DNA of 64,000 bases, from positions 1,116,001-1,180,000 of the forward strand of contig NZ_JAIVLL010000001.1 of the NCBI RefSeq assembly GCF_020524625.1, written 5' to 3'. The DNA comes from Brevundimonas poindexterae (lineage in GTDB: Bacteria; Pseudomonadota; Alphaproteobacteria; Caulobacterales; Caulobacteraceae). Both the position numbers and the translations under genes were made by a program. The notes under the pieces are model-generated. The model ran no database searches. It was not told where the DNA came from and worked only from the letters and a program-made list of their open reading frames with translations. Every line of letters starts with the position of its first letter. Position 1 is the stretch's first letter. Positions 1-8,315 of the stretch are shown piece after piece.

Positions 1-594
1 GAAATGCTTGTCGCCGTCATAGGTGGGCAAGGCGCGGAAGATCACCTCGACGTTGTCGACCCGGGTGCCGTCGTCCGACAGCACGCCCCGCGCGACAGAG
101 GTGGCATTGCCGCCCTCGCGCGGCTCGGCATAGCTCCAGTAGATACGTCGGTCCGAGGAAAAGTCCGGACCCAGGATGACGTCCAGCAGCCCCCCCTGTC
201 CGCGGGCATCTACCGCGGGCAGGCCGGCGATCGGCTCGCCCACCTGTCCGTCGGCCGTGATGATGCGCAGCCGGCCGGGCCGTTCCGTCACCAGCCAGTT
301 GCCGTCGGGCAGCAGGGCCAGCCCCCAGGGGTGGCTGAGCCCCTCGGCCACCACTGTGTGGCTGAGGGTGGCTTCGGTCGTTACGCCGGGCGCGCGCGTC
401 TGGCCTTCGAAGGCCGGGGTCTGGTTGGGCGCATTGGGGGGTCGGGTCTCGACCGGGTCGCCGGGCCCGGACTGGGCCGCACCGGCGCTGCCCGTCATAT
501 TGCAGGCGGCCAGCAGGGTCGCGAGGGAGGCGGCAAGGACCAGCCGTCCCCGGGGCGTGCGGCGGGACAGGGGGCGGGCGTCAAAAAAGGGCAT
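1..594 (-). CDS. PQQ-dependent sugar dehydrogenase lipoprotein (3' end cut off)
   Basis: This gene runs off the left edge, so only the N-terminal 198 codons are present. The protein starts with a short basic stretch, a hydrophobic segment and a lipobox (LLAAC), so it should be an outer-membrane or periplasmic lipoprotein. It then enters the beta-propeller family of soluble glucose/aldose sugar dehydrogenases (YliI/Asd, GSDH): the stretch HPWGLALLPDGNWLVTERPG near residues 90-110 is the characteristic first blade. Known members oxidise aldoses with PQQ in the periplasm. The start at 594 is chosen because the signal sequence begins there. It is divergent from the tRNA. Catalytic residues lie outside the window, so the substrate cannot be judged. 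Confidence 0.85.
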   Translation of the reverse strand, partial: MPFFDARPLSRRTPRGRLVLAASLATLLAACNMTGSAGAAQSGPGDPVETRPPNAPNQTPAFEGQTRAPGVTTEATLSHTVVAEGLSHPWGLALLPDGNWLVTERPGRLRIITADGQVGEPIAGLPAVDARGQGGLLDVILGPDFSSDRRIYWSYAEPREGGNATSVARGVLSDDGTRVDNVEVIFRALPTYDGDKHF

Positions 595-686
595 GGGGAA
601 TCCCGGCAAGCTAAGGAGAGCGCCCATCCTATACGCTTCTCGACGTTCTGCCGTTCCGGAAACGCAGCAGGGAGAAGACGGGACGC

Positions 687-715
687 TTGAATCGCCGTGC
701 GCGGCCCTATATAGC
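687..715 (+). promoter_or_regulatory. putative sigma-70 promoter of the tRNA
   Basis: A TTGAAT hexamer (687-692), a 17-base spacer and TATAGC (710-715, overlapping a TATATA run) lie about 50 bases before the mature tRNA. It is the best housekeeping-type promoter in the gap between the divergent sugar dehydrogenase gene and the tRNA. This rests on pattern match only. Confidence 0.45.
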
Positions 716-766
716 GACGCGTCTCGCGCGGGCCCCCGATCCGGCCCCTGCGACCCGGTGACCCGG

Positions 767-843
767 GGCTGGATAGCTCAGCTGGTTAGAGCGGTGGATT
801 CATAACCCACAGGTCGGCGGTTCAAGTCCGCCTCCAGCCACCA
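767..843 (+). tRNA. tRNA with CAU anticodon, probably elongator tRNA-Met
   Basis: A complete cloverleaf can be read. The 7-bp acceptor stem is GGCTGGA/TCCAGCC, the D arm contains AGCTCAGCTGGTTAGAGC, and the anticodon loop is TTCATAA with a CAT anticodon. The T arm is GGCGG-TTCAAGT-CCGCC, the discriminator is A and CCA is encoded. The perfect first acceptor pair argues against initiator tRNA, which has a C-A mismatch. An elongator Met tRNA is most likely, but the CAU anticodon is shared with tRNA-Ile2 (lysidine-modified), which cannot be excluded by eye. Confidence 0.93.
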
Positions 844-1020
844 CCTTCTTTCGTTCAATCGATCACGTGGATCTCGCACCCTGCGGGCGGCAGGCCGTCG
901 GTCGTCAAGCAACCCGGCATCGGCCCACGCTCCTGCCCCCCGTCTTCGGGATTGTCAGAAACCAACGTTTGGCCCTATGGAAATTTCTGGCGATCAGGTC
1001 GCCTTTCATGGGGGAACGAG

Positions 1021-1434
1021 ATGCGCGGATGGGCAGTGGGGATCATGGGCCTTGGCAGCATGATGATGGCCGGATGCGAGACCTTCGACGACTACATGAT
1101 CGCCAGTGAGACGGGGCTGATGCTGGAAGGCGCCATCGTCCGTGTCGACACGATGGAGACGTTCACGGGCGATCGGTACGACCAGTTCCGGGTGTGGAAC
1201 GGGGGGTCCAGAGCCATCTGCGCACAGGTCGTGTTCAACGGGTCCAACAATTATGCGGGCGGCGGCTATTCCATGGGGAGCGTCTACAGCGTCGCTCCCG
1301 GCACCACCGTAGATATCGGCTACGTTCAGTATCCCGCAAATTACGGCTACCAGAGCCGCCTCTGGACGCCGCAGTCAAACGGGGCGTGCGGCTCCTATGA
1401 AGGGGCAGCCCAGCGGAAGGCAGCCGGGGGCTGA
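1021..1434 (+). CDS. small lipoprotein of unknown function
   Basis: The protein has 137 residues. The start at 1021 is preferred over an upstream in-frame ATG at 952 because it directly follows a GGGGGAACGAG ribosome-binding sequence and opens a clean signal peptide ending in a lipobox (SMMMAGC, Cys near residue 19). The mature part is rich in Gly, Asn and aromatic residues (GSNNYAGGGYSMGSVYS) and contains two Cys. It could be a small beta-rich envelope protein. I recognise no family. It stands alone between the tRNA and a convergent secreted protein. Confidence 0.7.
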   Translation: MRGWAVGIMGLGSMMMAGCETFDDYMIASETGLMLEGAIVRVDTMETFTGDRYDQFRVWNGGSRAICAQVVFNGSNNYAGGGYSMGSVYSVAPGTTVDIGYVQYPANYGYQSRLWTPQSNGACGSYEGAAQRKAAGG

Positions 1435-1528
1435 TCGCAGTCCTTCACTTGCCGGCGGCACCCCGCCCTTTCACGCGCAGATCAAGCGGCGAAGGCAGGC
1501 GCCGCGCAGTACGTCCGACGACGGCGTC

Positions 1529-1927
1529 CTAGAGGCCGCGGCAGGTCTGGCGGACGCGCAGGGCCATCTGACGATCGCCCTCGTCGAGCGCCATGGCGCG
1601 GGCTTCACGGCAGCGGCCGAGATCGACCAGCGCGCCGACCCGGTAGGCCAGATCGACCCGCTCGGCCCCGTGTTGCTGGACCAGCACCTGTTCGTTCAGG
1701 GCCGAGTCCCGGCGGGCGCTCTCGCTTTCGTAGAGAAACAGATACTGGCTCTGCGTCATGCGACCGACGGGCGCAAATGTGCGGCCCGAGTTCGGTCCCC
1801 AGACCTGCGTCGACCGGCCATTGCCGGTGCCGCCCGTACCCCCGCCGGTGCTCTGGGCCGCAGCCCCATCGGCCAGCGCCAGGGCGGCCACACCGGCAAA
1901 CACCGCCACGAGATATCGAACCTGCAT
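1529..1927 (-). CDS. secreted protein of unknown function
   Basis: The protein has 132 residues. The start at 1927 follows a strong ACTGGAGGGAGT ribosome-binding site and gives a standard Sec signal peptide that ends with GAAAQ around residue 24; an in-frame ATG further upstream (1981) would place 18 unlikely residues before it. The mature part opens with a Gly/Thr-rich linker. It ends in a helical region with two Cys (GRCREARAMALDEGD and RQTCRGL) that could form a disulfide. The helical part resembles one or two TPR-like helices, but I do not recognise a family. Confidence 0.65.
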   Translation of the reverse strand: MQVRYLVAVFAGVAALALADGAAAQSTGGGTGGTGNGRSTQVWGPNSGRTFAPVGRMTQSQYLFLYESESARRDSALNEQVLVQQHGAERVDLAYRVGALVDLGRCREARAMALDEGDRQMALRVRQTCRGL

Positions 1928-1977
1928 ACGACTCCCTCCAGTTGTCCGCCCATGAGAATACCCGAACGGCGTTATTT

Positions 1978-2003
1978 GCAACCTCTGCCGTAGGGGTGGC
2001 GTT
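1978..2003 (+). promoter_or_regulatory. possible EcfG-like promoter
   Basis: GCAAC-N17-CGTT sits about 35 bases before the lipoprotein gene at 2038. It differs from the GGAAC-N16/17-CGTT consensus of alphaproteobacterial general-stress sigma factors at one base, so it is a weak candidate. Confidence 0.25.
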
Positions 2004-2037
2004 TCCTGCGCATCATTCAGCAGGAAGGGACCTGACC

Positions 2038-2337
2038 ATGATCAAACGCACGCTGACGATCGTTGCCGCCACCTCGGCGCTTGCCCTGGGCATGGCCGCC
2101 TGTACCGAGGCCGAGCAGGAACAGACCGAGGCCAATGCCGAACAGGCGGGCGAGGCGATCGGTGACGCCGCCGCGGAAGCGGGCGAGGTGATCGAGTCTG
2201 GTGCCATGGCCGCGGCCAACGCCGTCGAGGAAGGTGCGGGCAATCTGTCCGACGAACTCGAGGAAAATCAGGCCGAGGCTGCTGCCCAGGGCCGCGAGGG
2301 TGCGGTCAATCCGGCGACCGGCGAACGCGTCGAATAG
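2038..2337 (+). CDS. small Ala/Glu-rich lipoprotein
   Basis: The protein has 99 residues. A signal peptide ends in a lipobox (GMAAC, Cys near residue 22), and the mature part is almost entirely Ala, Glu, Gln and Asn (for example EAEQEQTEANAEQAGEAIG), predicted helical and strongly acidic. The start follows GGAAGGGACC. Composition and size fit the short entericidin-like or coiled-coil lipoproteins that many alphaproteobacteria make in stress. A stress role is inference only. A weak EcfG-like promoter lies just upstream. Confidence 0.65.
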   Translation: MIKRTLTIVAATSALALGMAACTEAEQEQTEANAEQAGEAIGDAAAEAGEVIESGAMAAANAVEEGAGNLSDELEENQAEAAAQGREGAVNPATGERVE

Positions 2338-2340
2338 ACC

Positions 2341-2988
2341 TCAGGATTCCGCCAGGAGGGCGTCGACCAAGGCCCGCGCCTCGGCGCTGGCCCAGTCGGC
2401 CTCCCCGGCAAAGGTCGCGCGGATACGCCCCTGACGGTCCAGCAGGATGGTCTGGGGCATCTTGCCCGACTCCGGAAACAGGAACGGCAGGCGGAAGGTC
2501 TTTTCGGAGTAGAAGGGAAGCGGCTCGTGCACGTCGATGAAGCTCTTCGCATCGGCGATGGCGCCGTCCTCCGAGTCCACATTCACCGGCAGGACGAGCA
2601 GATCGGTGCCTTCGTAGGCTGCGGCGAGCGTCGCCAGCGTCGGCATTTCGGTACGACAGGGCGCGCACCACATGGCCCACAGATTCACCACCACGACCTT
2701 GCCGCGGAAGTCGGCGAAGGTGACCGCCTTGCCGTCGCGGTCCACGAACGCCTGATCCGGTGCCGACACCAGATCGACCGGGGCGGACAGCCGGGTGAGC
2801 GATCCCTTGGCATAGGCCGACAGGGCGCTTTGCGGGGCTTCGGCGCCGTTGGCCGCGGCATCGCCTTTGGACCCGGGCATGATATGCGGATATAGCAGCA
2901 CGCCACCGGCAATCAGGGCGACCAGAACCGCCGCGCCGATGGCCAGAGCCGTCTTTACCGAACCCTTGATATCCGAGCCCAACGCCAT
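2341..2988 (-). CDS. TlpA-family membrane-anchored thiol-disulfide reductase
   Basis: The protein has 215 residues. One N-terminal membrane segment (about 11-35) is followed by a thioredoxin-fold domain with the active-site motif WCAPC at residues 107-111, a following RTEMP and a cis-Pro region (KMPQTILLD). TlpA/ResA/CcmG proteins reduce disulfides in the periplasm, typically for cytochrome c or copper-centre assembly; which partner applies here is unknown. The start ATG (2988-2986) shares two bases with the argH start codon on the other strand. The conserved TlpA core begins well after this start, so it is plausible, although longer in-frame ATGs exist inside argH. Confidence 0.88.
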   Translation of the reverse strand: MALGSDIKGSVKTALAIGAAVLVALIAGGVLLYPHIMPGSKGDAAANGAEAPQSALSAYAKGSLTRLSAPVDLVSAPDQAFVDRDGKAVTFADFRGKVVVVNLWAMWCAPCRTEMPTLATLAAAYEGTDLLVLPVNVDSEDGAIADAKSFIDVHEPLPFYSEKTFRLPFLFPESGKMPQTILLDRQGRIRATFAGEADWASAEARALVDALLAES

Positions 2989-4417
2989 GTCCCGGCCCAC
3001 ACCTCCTGACGCTCCTGCATCCGATGGCGGAGCGACTTCGGACAAGACCCTATGGGGTGGACGCTTTTCCGCCAAGCCTGATGCGGTGATGCAGGCCATC
3101 AATGTGTCGATCGGCGTGGACCAGCGCCTGTGGCCGCAGGATCTGGCGGGCTCGCGCGCCCATTGTCGCATGCTGGCTGCGACCGGGATTCTGCGGGCCG
3201 AGGATGCCGAGGCCATTCTGGGCGGGCTGGACACGATCGAGGCCGAGATCCGCGACGGGCGCTTCCCCTTCCGCGAGGCCCACGAGGACATTCACATGAA
3301 TGTCGAGGCGCGGCTGGCCGAGCTGATCGGCGAGCCGTCGGGCCGGCTGCATACCGCGCGCAGCCGCAACGACCAGGTGGCGACCGACTTCCGCCTGTGG
3401 GTGCGCGACGCCTGCGACCGCACGGTTGCGCAACTGCAGGCGCTGCAGGGCGCCCTGCTGGGCAAGGCCGAGGCCCATGCGGCGGACCTGATGCCCGGCT
3501 TCACCCATCTTCAGCCGGCCCAGCCGGTGACCTTCGGCCACCATCTGATGGCCTATGTCGAGATGTTCGGCCGCGACGCCGGGCGTTTTTCCGACGCGCG
3601 CGACCGGATGAACGAATGCCCGCTGGGGGCGGCGGCGCTGGCGGGTTCCCCCTTCCCCATCGATCGCCGGATGACGGCCTCGGCCCTGGGCTTCGAGCGA
3701 CCGATGGCCAATTCGCTGGATGCCGTCTCGGATCGCGACTTTGCGCTGGAGAGCCTGGCCGCGGCCAGCATCACGGCCGGGCACCTGTCACGGCTGGCGG
3801 AAGAGATCGTCATCTGGATGACGCCCCAGTTCGGCTTCGTCACCCTGCCGGACCATCTGACCACCGGCTCGTCGATCATGCCGCAGAAGCGCAACCCGGA
3901 CGCCGCCGAACTGGTGCGCGCCAAGACGGGCCGGATCATGGGCTCGCTGGTCGCCCTGTCGACGGTCATGAAGGGACTGCCGCTGGCCTATTCCAAGGAC
4001 ATGCAGGAGGACAAGCCGCCGGTGTTCGAGGCCTTTGACGCCCTGGATCTGGCGCTGACCGCCATGACCGCCATGGTCGCGGCCCTGCAGCCGGACACCG
4101 GGCGGATGCGGGCGGCGGCGGGCTCGGGCTTCTCGACCGCCACGGATCTGGCCGACTGGCTGGTGCGGGAGCTGGATCTGCCATTCCGGCGGGCGCACCA
4201 TGTGACGGGCGCGGCGGTCAAACGGGCAGAGGCACTGGGCGTGGACCTGGCGCAACTGCCGCTTGACGAACTTACGGCAATCGAGCCCGGAATCACCTCC
4301 GAGGTTTACAAGGTGCTGTCGCCTGAGGCTTCCTGTGACAGTCGTCAGAGCTTTGGCGGCACGGCGCCGGAACAGGTCCGCGCGCGCATCGCCGAATGGA
4401 AGACACGCCTGTCATGA
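2987..4417 (+). CDS. argH: argininosuccinate lyase
   Basis: The protein has 476 residues, normal for the family. It cleaves argininosuccinate to arginine and fumarate, the last step of arginine synthesis. The conserved N-terminal WGGRFS motif is near residue 23, the TARSRNDQ region near 120, and the fumarase/aspartase superfamily signature [11 protein letters not shown] near 295-305. The start at 2987 is the last ATG that keeps WGGRFS. It overlaps the tlpA-like start on the opposite strand. The stop TGA overlaps the ATG of the following lipoprotein (ATGA), so the downstream genes are probably translationally coupled. Confidence 0.97.
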   Translation: MSRPTPPDAPASDGGATSDKTLWGGRFSAKPDAVMQAINVSIGVDQRLWPQDLAGSRAHCRMLAATGILRAEDAEAILGGLDTIEAEIRDGRFPFREAHEDIHMNVEARLAELIGEPSGRLHTARSRNDQVATDFRLWVRDACDRTVAQLQALQGALLGKAEAHAADLMPGFTHLQPAQPVTFGHHLMAYVEMFGRDAGRFSDARDRMNECPLGAAALAGSPFPIDRRMTASALGFERPMANSLDAVSDRDFALESLAAASITAGHLSRLAEEIVIWMTPQFGFVTLPDHLTTGSSIMPQKRNPDAAELVRAKTGRIMGSLVALSTVMKGLPLAYSKDMQEDKPPVFEAFDALDLALTAMTAMVAALQPDTGRMRAAAGSGFSTATDLADWLVRELDLPFRRAHHVTGAAVKRAEALGVDLAQLPLDELTAIEPGITSEVYKVLSPEASCDSRQSFGGTAPEQVRARIAEWKTRLS

Positions 4418-4656
4418 CCCTTTCGAAACGCATTGCCGCCGTGGGCCTTTCCGGACTGATGCTGGCGGGCGTGGCCGCCTGTGGCCGCATGGCCGACCTG
4501 GAGGCTCCGCCCGAGCGCCGGACCGAGCGCAGCATGCGCAGTGCCCAGGCCCCGGATCTGGAGGAACCGGCGACGGTCAACCGGTCCTCGACCCAGCAGC
4601 CGATCGACGGCGGCCCCAGCAATCCCTATTCGGGCGGCGGCAGCCCGCTTTCCTGA
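4414..4656 (+). CDS. small lipoprotein, LptM (YifL)-like
   Basis: The protein has 80 residues. The signal peptide ends in a lipobox (GVAAC, Cys near 23) and is followed by a short, Pro- and Gln-rich disordered tail. Its place between argH and lysA, and the short sequence after Cys ([11 protein letters not shown]), are like the LptM/YifL family. In enterobacteria that family sits beside lysA/dapF and helps mature the LptD LPS translocon. The assignment rests mainly on context and size; the sequence after the Cys is only loosely similar. It overlaps argH by four bases. Confidence 0.7.
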   Translation: MTLSKRIAAVGLSGLMLAGVAACGRMADLEAPPERRTERSMRSAQAPDLEEPATVNRSSTQQPIDGGPSNPYSGGGSPLS

Positions 4657-4689
4657 CGACCGGAAGGTCGCCCTCCTCCCCGAGACGAC

Positions 4690-5970
4690 GTGGACCATTT
4701 CCAGCACATCGACGGCGCCCTCCATGCCGAGGGCGTGCCGCTGGCCGACATTGCCGACACCGTCGGCACGCCGGCCTATGTCTATTCCACCGCCACCCTG
4801 ACGCGGCACTACCGGGTGCTGGCCGAGGCGCTTGAGGCCCAGGCGCCGCTGGCCGGGCGGGCGCTGATCGCCTTTGCCGTCAAGGCCAACAGCAATCTGT
4901 CGGTGCTCGCCACCCTCGGGCGACTGGGGGCCGGGGCCGACACTGTGTCCGAAGGGGAAATCCGCCGGGCGCTGGCGGCCGGCATCCCGGCCGACCGCAT
5001 CATCTTCTCCGGCGTCGGCAAGACCGATGCGGAGCTGACCTTTGCCCTCCAGACCGGCGTGCGCCAGATCAATGTCGAGTCCGGCCCCGAGCTGGACCGC
5101 CTTGAGCGTCTGGCCGAAGCCACCGGCCTCCGTCCCGACATCGCCATTCGCGTGAACCCGGGCGTCGGGGCCGGAGGACACGCCAAGATCACCACCGGTG
5201 GCGGGGGCGACAAGTTCGGCGTGCCGGTCGAGGAGGCGCTGGACCTCTATGCCTGTGCCGCACGCACCGGCCATGTGCGTCCGGTGGGGCTGGCCTGTCA
5301 TATCGGCAGCCAGATCCTGGACCTTGGCCCGCTCAGGGACGCCCTCGCCGTGCTGGCCGACATGACCCGCCGGCTGCGGGCCGATGGTCATACGGTGCGG
5401 GTGCTGGACCTCGGCGGCGGTCTGGGCGTGCCCTATGAGCCGGGCCTGACCCCACCCGATCCGGCGACCTATGCGGCCATGGTCGGCGAGGCCATGGCGG
5501 GGCTGGACGTGGACACCCTGTTCGAGCCGGGGCGGCTGCTGGTCGCCAATGCCGGCGTGCTGTTGGCGCGCGTCATCCACGTGAATGTCCGGCCCGACGG
5601 GCGGCGCTTTCTGGTGCTGGATGCGGCGATGAACGATCTGATGCGCCCGGCCCTCTACGACGCCTTCCACCCGCTGGTGCCGGTCAGCGACGCGGCCGGG
5701 GTCGAAGGCCCTTATGACGTCGTGGGACCCGTGTGCGAGACCGGGGACACCTTCGCCCGCGCGCGCACCCTGCCGGAGCTGTCGGCAGGGGATCTGGTCG
5801 TGTTCAAGGGCGCCGGGGCCTATGGCGCGTCGATGGCCAGCGAATACAACAGCCGGCCGCTGGTGCCCGAGGTGCTGGTGAACGGCGACCGCTTCGCCGT
5901 GGTCCGGCCCCGTCCCGACTATGACACCCTGTTGGGACGCGAATCCCGGGCGCCCTGGCTGACCGACTGA
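4690..5970 (+). CDS. lysA: diaminopimelate decarboxylase
   Basis: The protein has 426 residues and starts with GTG. It is a PLP enzyme (fold type III, alanine-racemase-like barrel) that makes lysine from meso-diaminopimelate. Seen in order are the PLP-lysine motif FAVKANSN near 62-69, HIGSQI near 204, the phosphate-binding GGGLGVPY near 241, EPGR near 278, and the CETGD motif near 347 that completes the active site across the dimer. It lies 33 bases after the small lipoprotein, so argH, the lipoprotein and lysA likely form one operon. Confidence 0.97.
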   Translation: MDHFQHIDGALHAEGVPLADIADTVGTPAYVYSTATLTRHYRVLAEALEAQAPLAGRALIAFAVKANSNLSVLATLGRLGAGADTVSEGEIRRALAAGIPADRIIFSGVGKTDAELTFALQTGVRQINVESGPELDRLERLAEATGLRPDIAIRVNPGVGAGGHAKITTGGGGDKFGVPVEEALDLYACAARTGHVRPVGLACHIGSQILDLGPLRDALAVLADMTRRLRADGHTVRVLDLGGGLGVPYEPGLTPPDPATYAAMVGEAMAGLDVDTLFEPGRLLVANAGVLLARVIHVNVRPDGRRFLVLDAAMNDLMRPALYDAFHPLVPVSDAAGVEGPYDVVGPVCETGDTFARARTLPELSAGDLVVFKGAGAYGASMASEYNSRPLVPEVLVNGDRFAVVRPRPDYDTLLGRESRAPWLTD

Positions 5971-5974
5971 CGGC

Positions 5975-6517
5975 TCAGTCCAGCGCGCAGATGTCCGGCA
6001 GGCCGCGCCAGGCCCCGCCGTGATCCAGACCATAACCGACAAGGAAGCGGTTCGGGGCGTCCCAGCCGACAAAGTCGGGCTCGGGCGCGCGCGGCAGGGG
6101 CCAGGGCTTGCGCGCAAACACACTGGTCAGGACCTCGGCGGCGCCGGCCTCGCGCACCAGCCGGACCGACTCGGCCAGCGACAGGCCGGTATCGAAAACG
6201 TCATCGAGGATCAGCACCTTGCGGCCCTCAACCGACCGTTGCAGGGGCGCCCGGACCTCGATCCGGCCCTTGCTCTCGGTGCCGTCGCCATAGGAGGCCA
6301 GCCACAGGGCATCGAAGCGAAGGTGACGCCCCTGACGGGCCAGCGCCCGGGTCAGGTCAGCCGCGAACCATAGGCCGCCGGTCAGCAGCACCACGGCGAC
6401 GGTCTCGTCATCGACGTGCGGGGCGATGCGGGCAGCCAATTCCTCGACCACGGCGGCCACTCCGGCCTGGTCGAGCAGGACGGACGGGGCGGGGCGGTCG
6501 GTGACAGGATCGGCCAT
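5975..6517 (-). CDS. hpt: hypoxanthine phosphoribosyltransferase
   Basis: The protein has 180 residues. The PRPP-binding motif VLILDDVFDTG lies near 110 and the C-terminal signature NRFLVGYGLDHGGAWRGLPD is typical of HPRT. It salvages hypoxanthine and/or guanine to IMP/GMP in the cytoplasm. The start at 6517 (MADPVTDRP) is chosen because the family begins close to it; longer reading frames upstream are Pro/Arg-rich and unlike the family. It is convergent with lysA, leaving only four bases between the stops, and lies just downstream of the zinc-ribbon protein gene on the same strand. Confidence 0.9.
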   Translation of the reverse strand: MADPVTDRPAPSVLLDQAGVAAVVEELAARIAPHVDDETVAVVLLTGGLWFAADLTRALARQGRHLRFDALWLASYGDGTESKGRIEVRAPLQRSVEGRKVLILDDVFDTGLSLAESVRLVREAGAAEVLTSVFARKPWPLPRAPEPDFVGWDAPNRFLVGYGLDHGGAWRGLPDICALD

Positions 6518-6533
6518 GACGGGCCGATAGCGC

Positions 6534-7481
6534 CTAATGGGCCGGGCTGTCGAGCGGTACGGCGGCGGCAGGCGCCAGTTCGGCCGGTGTGTCGGACGAC
6601 AGGGCCCGGACGGGGCGCAGGCCGGGAGGGTCGGCCGGGACTGCGGCATGGCTCATGCTGGCAGGTTCAGTCGCGGCGTGATCCTCGGCCGGGGCGTGGG
6701 TGTCATGCTCTTCGGCCGGCGGGTGTGCGGCCGGCGCCTTGCGGGCCGGGCGCTCGACCGGGATCTGCGGCGGGGCGTCGAGTACGAAATCGACCCCGAC
6801 GCCGGTGGCACGCCCGCCCGGGTCGGACAGGACGATGGCAAAGCCCGAGACCTTGCCCGGCAGAACCGGCGCGGCATCGGGGTGGACGATGGCATGGGCG
6901 ATCTCGGCGCCGTGGTCGTCCAGCAGGGCGACACGCACGGGCGGTGCCACGATCTCGCGGTCGCGGATATTGCGGAGCGCACCCGAGACCACGACCTTGT
7001 CGGGCGTTTCGGGCAGGGCGCGGGCGCCGACGGCCTCGAACTCCAGGCCGGTGACGTTCACGGGCATGCCGACTGCGGCATAGGCGACCGCCGTGCGCGG
7101 CAGCATGTCGACCACCTCGACCCGGAACAGCCACGCCCCGGCCAGCAGGCCGAGGAAGATGCTGGCGACACCAGCCCAGGCGGCGCCATGCAGGGCCGCG
7201 CGCCGGGTGCGACGGGCGGTCTCGGCCCGGGCACGATAGGCCTTGGGCAGTTCGGGGGCCGGGGTCTCGGCGAGGCTTTCCGGGGCGGACGCGGTGACGG
7301 GCTCGGCTGCGACGGCGACCGGTGTCGTCGGAACGGCCTCGGCCTTCAGTTCCAGCGGCTCCTCGGCCGTGGCGTGCCAGCTGTGGGCACAGGACTGGCA
7401 GCGCACGGTCCGACCGCGCGGCCCAAAGGCGTCATCGGGAACGAAATAGCTGGTGGCGCAGGCGGGGCAGGTCAGTATCAT
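6534..7481 (-). CDS. MJ0042-type zinc-ribbon membrane protein
   Basis: The protein has 315 residues. It opens with a zinc ribbon (CPACATSY ... CQSCAHSW, residues 4-31) of the MJ0042/zinc_ribbon_4 type, then an Ala/Pro/Glu linker and one membrane segment near 107-127. A DUF3426-like extracytoplasmic domain follows (about 135-240), and the tail is low-complexity and His/Pro/Ala-rich. Such proteins are common near cell-division genes in alphaproteobacteria but have no settled role. It is divergent from the ftsE-like gene with only 21 bases between start codons, so the two genes probably share a compact promoter region. Confidence 0.8.
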   Translation of the reverse strand: MILTCPACATSYFVPDDAFGPRGRTVRCQSCAHSWHATAEEPLELKAEAVPTTPVAVAAEPVTASAPESLAETPAPELPKAYRARAETARRTRRAALHGAAWAGVASIFLGLLAGAWLFRVEVVDMLPRTAVAYAAVGMPVNVTGLEFEAVGARALPETPDKVVVSGALRNIRDREIVAPPVRVALLDDHGAEIAHAIVHPDAAPVLPGKVSGFAIVLSDPGGRATGVGVDFVLDAPPQIPVERPARKAPAAHPPAEEHDTHAPAEDHAATEPASMSHAAVPADPPGLRPVRALSSDTPAELAPAAAVPLDSPAH

Positions 7482-7502
7482 GGGCGACGACGCAGGACGC
7501 GC

Positions 7503-8315
7503 ATGCCCCTGCCCTCCCGGAACGAACCCTCGTCCCGCCGGCCCTTCAGGTTTCCCAGTCCCGTTTTCGATGTGACCCGCACGATCGCCGCCTCTGACCT
7601 GTCCGGCCGGACCGCTGCCCCCGCCCGGTCCGACCAATGGCCGGTGCGCCTGAAGGGGGTGACGTTCGGCCATGCCGGACACCCCGACCTCTTGCGGGGT
7701 ATCGATCTCACTGTGACGGGGGGCTCTTTCAACTTCCTTACCGGGCGGTCCGGTGCGGGCAAGACCTTGCTGTTGATGGTGGTCGCCGGACTGGTCCGGC
7801 CCGATGCCGGACAGGTGCAGCTGTTCGGCAGCGATCCCGAACGATTGCCGCGGAGTGAGGCCCGGGCCCTGCGCCGCCGGATCGGGCTGATTGCGCAGGA
7901 TGATCCGCTGGTCGGCCATCTCAGCGTGGCCGACAATCTGGCCGTCACCCTGAGGGTCACGGGCCAGTCGCCGGACGGACGCGAGGCGGACCTTGAGGCC
8001 ATGCTGGCGTTCGTGGGACTGACGAGCGAGGCCGGCCGCCGGGCGGACACCCTGTCGCGCGCCGAGCGGCGTCTGGTGGCGCTGGCCCGGGCCATGATGA
8101 CGGGGCCGGACCTGATCCTGGCCGACGAGCCGCTGGCCGGGCTGGATGCCGCGTCGGCGAAGCGCATGCTGGGCCTGCTGCGGACCCTGAACCGACAGGG
8201 GACCACCGTCATCCTGACCCGCGACGGGGACGGCCCGGGCAGCGAGGCGCGCAAGGGGGATCGCCGCCTGCATCTCGAGGCCGGGCGTCTGACCGGCGGC
8301 GAGGGCGCATCATGA
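7503..8315 (+). CDS. ftsE: FtsE-like cell-division ABC transporter ATPase
   Basis: The protein has 270 residues. After a roughly 45-residue Arg/Pro-rich N-terminal extension it has one ABC ATPase domain: Walker A GRSGAGKT (about 82-89), Q-loop IAQDD, signature LSRAE (about 184) and Walker B LILADEP (about 205). It is followed by and overlaps (ATGA) an FtsX-type gene, which identifies it as FtsE; FtsEX normally controls peptidoglycan hydrolases at the division site. Two oddities stand out. The signature is LSRAE rather than LSGGQ/E, and the switch histidine of the THD motif is replaced by Arg (ILTRDGD, about 237). ATPase activity may therefore be altered. Confidence 0.85.
   Translation: MPLPSRNEPSSRRPFRFPSPVFDVTRTIAASDLSGRTAAPARSDQWPVRLKGVTFGHAGHPDLLRGIDLTVTGGSFNFLTGRSGAGKTLLLMVVAGLVRPDAGQVQLFGSDPERLPRSEARALRRRIGLIAQDDPLVGHLSVADNLAVTLRVTGQSPDGREADLEAMLAFVGLTSEAGRRADTLSRAERRLVALARAMMTGPDLILADEPLAGLDAASAKRMLGLLRTLNRQGTTVILTRDGDGPGSEARKGDRRLHLEAGRLTGGEGAS

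Noticed and set aside
4345..6123. 592-codon frame opposite the lipoprotein and lysA genes
   Set aside because: It is a complement shadow of lysA, which has all its motifs.
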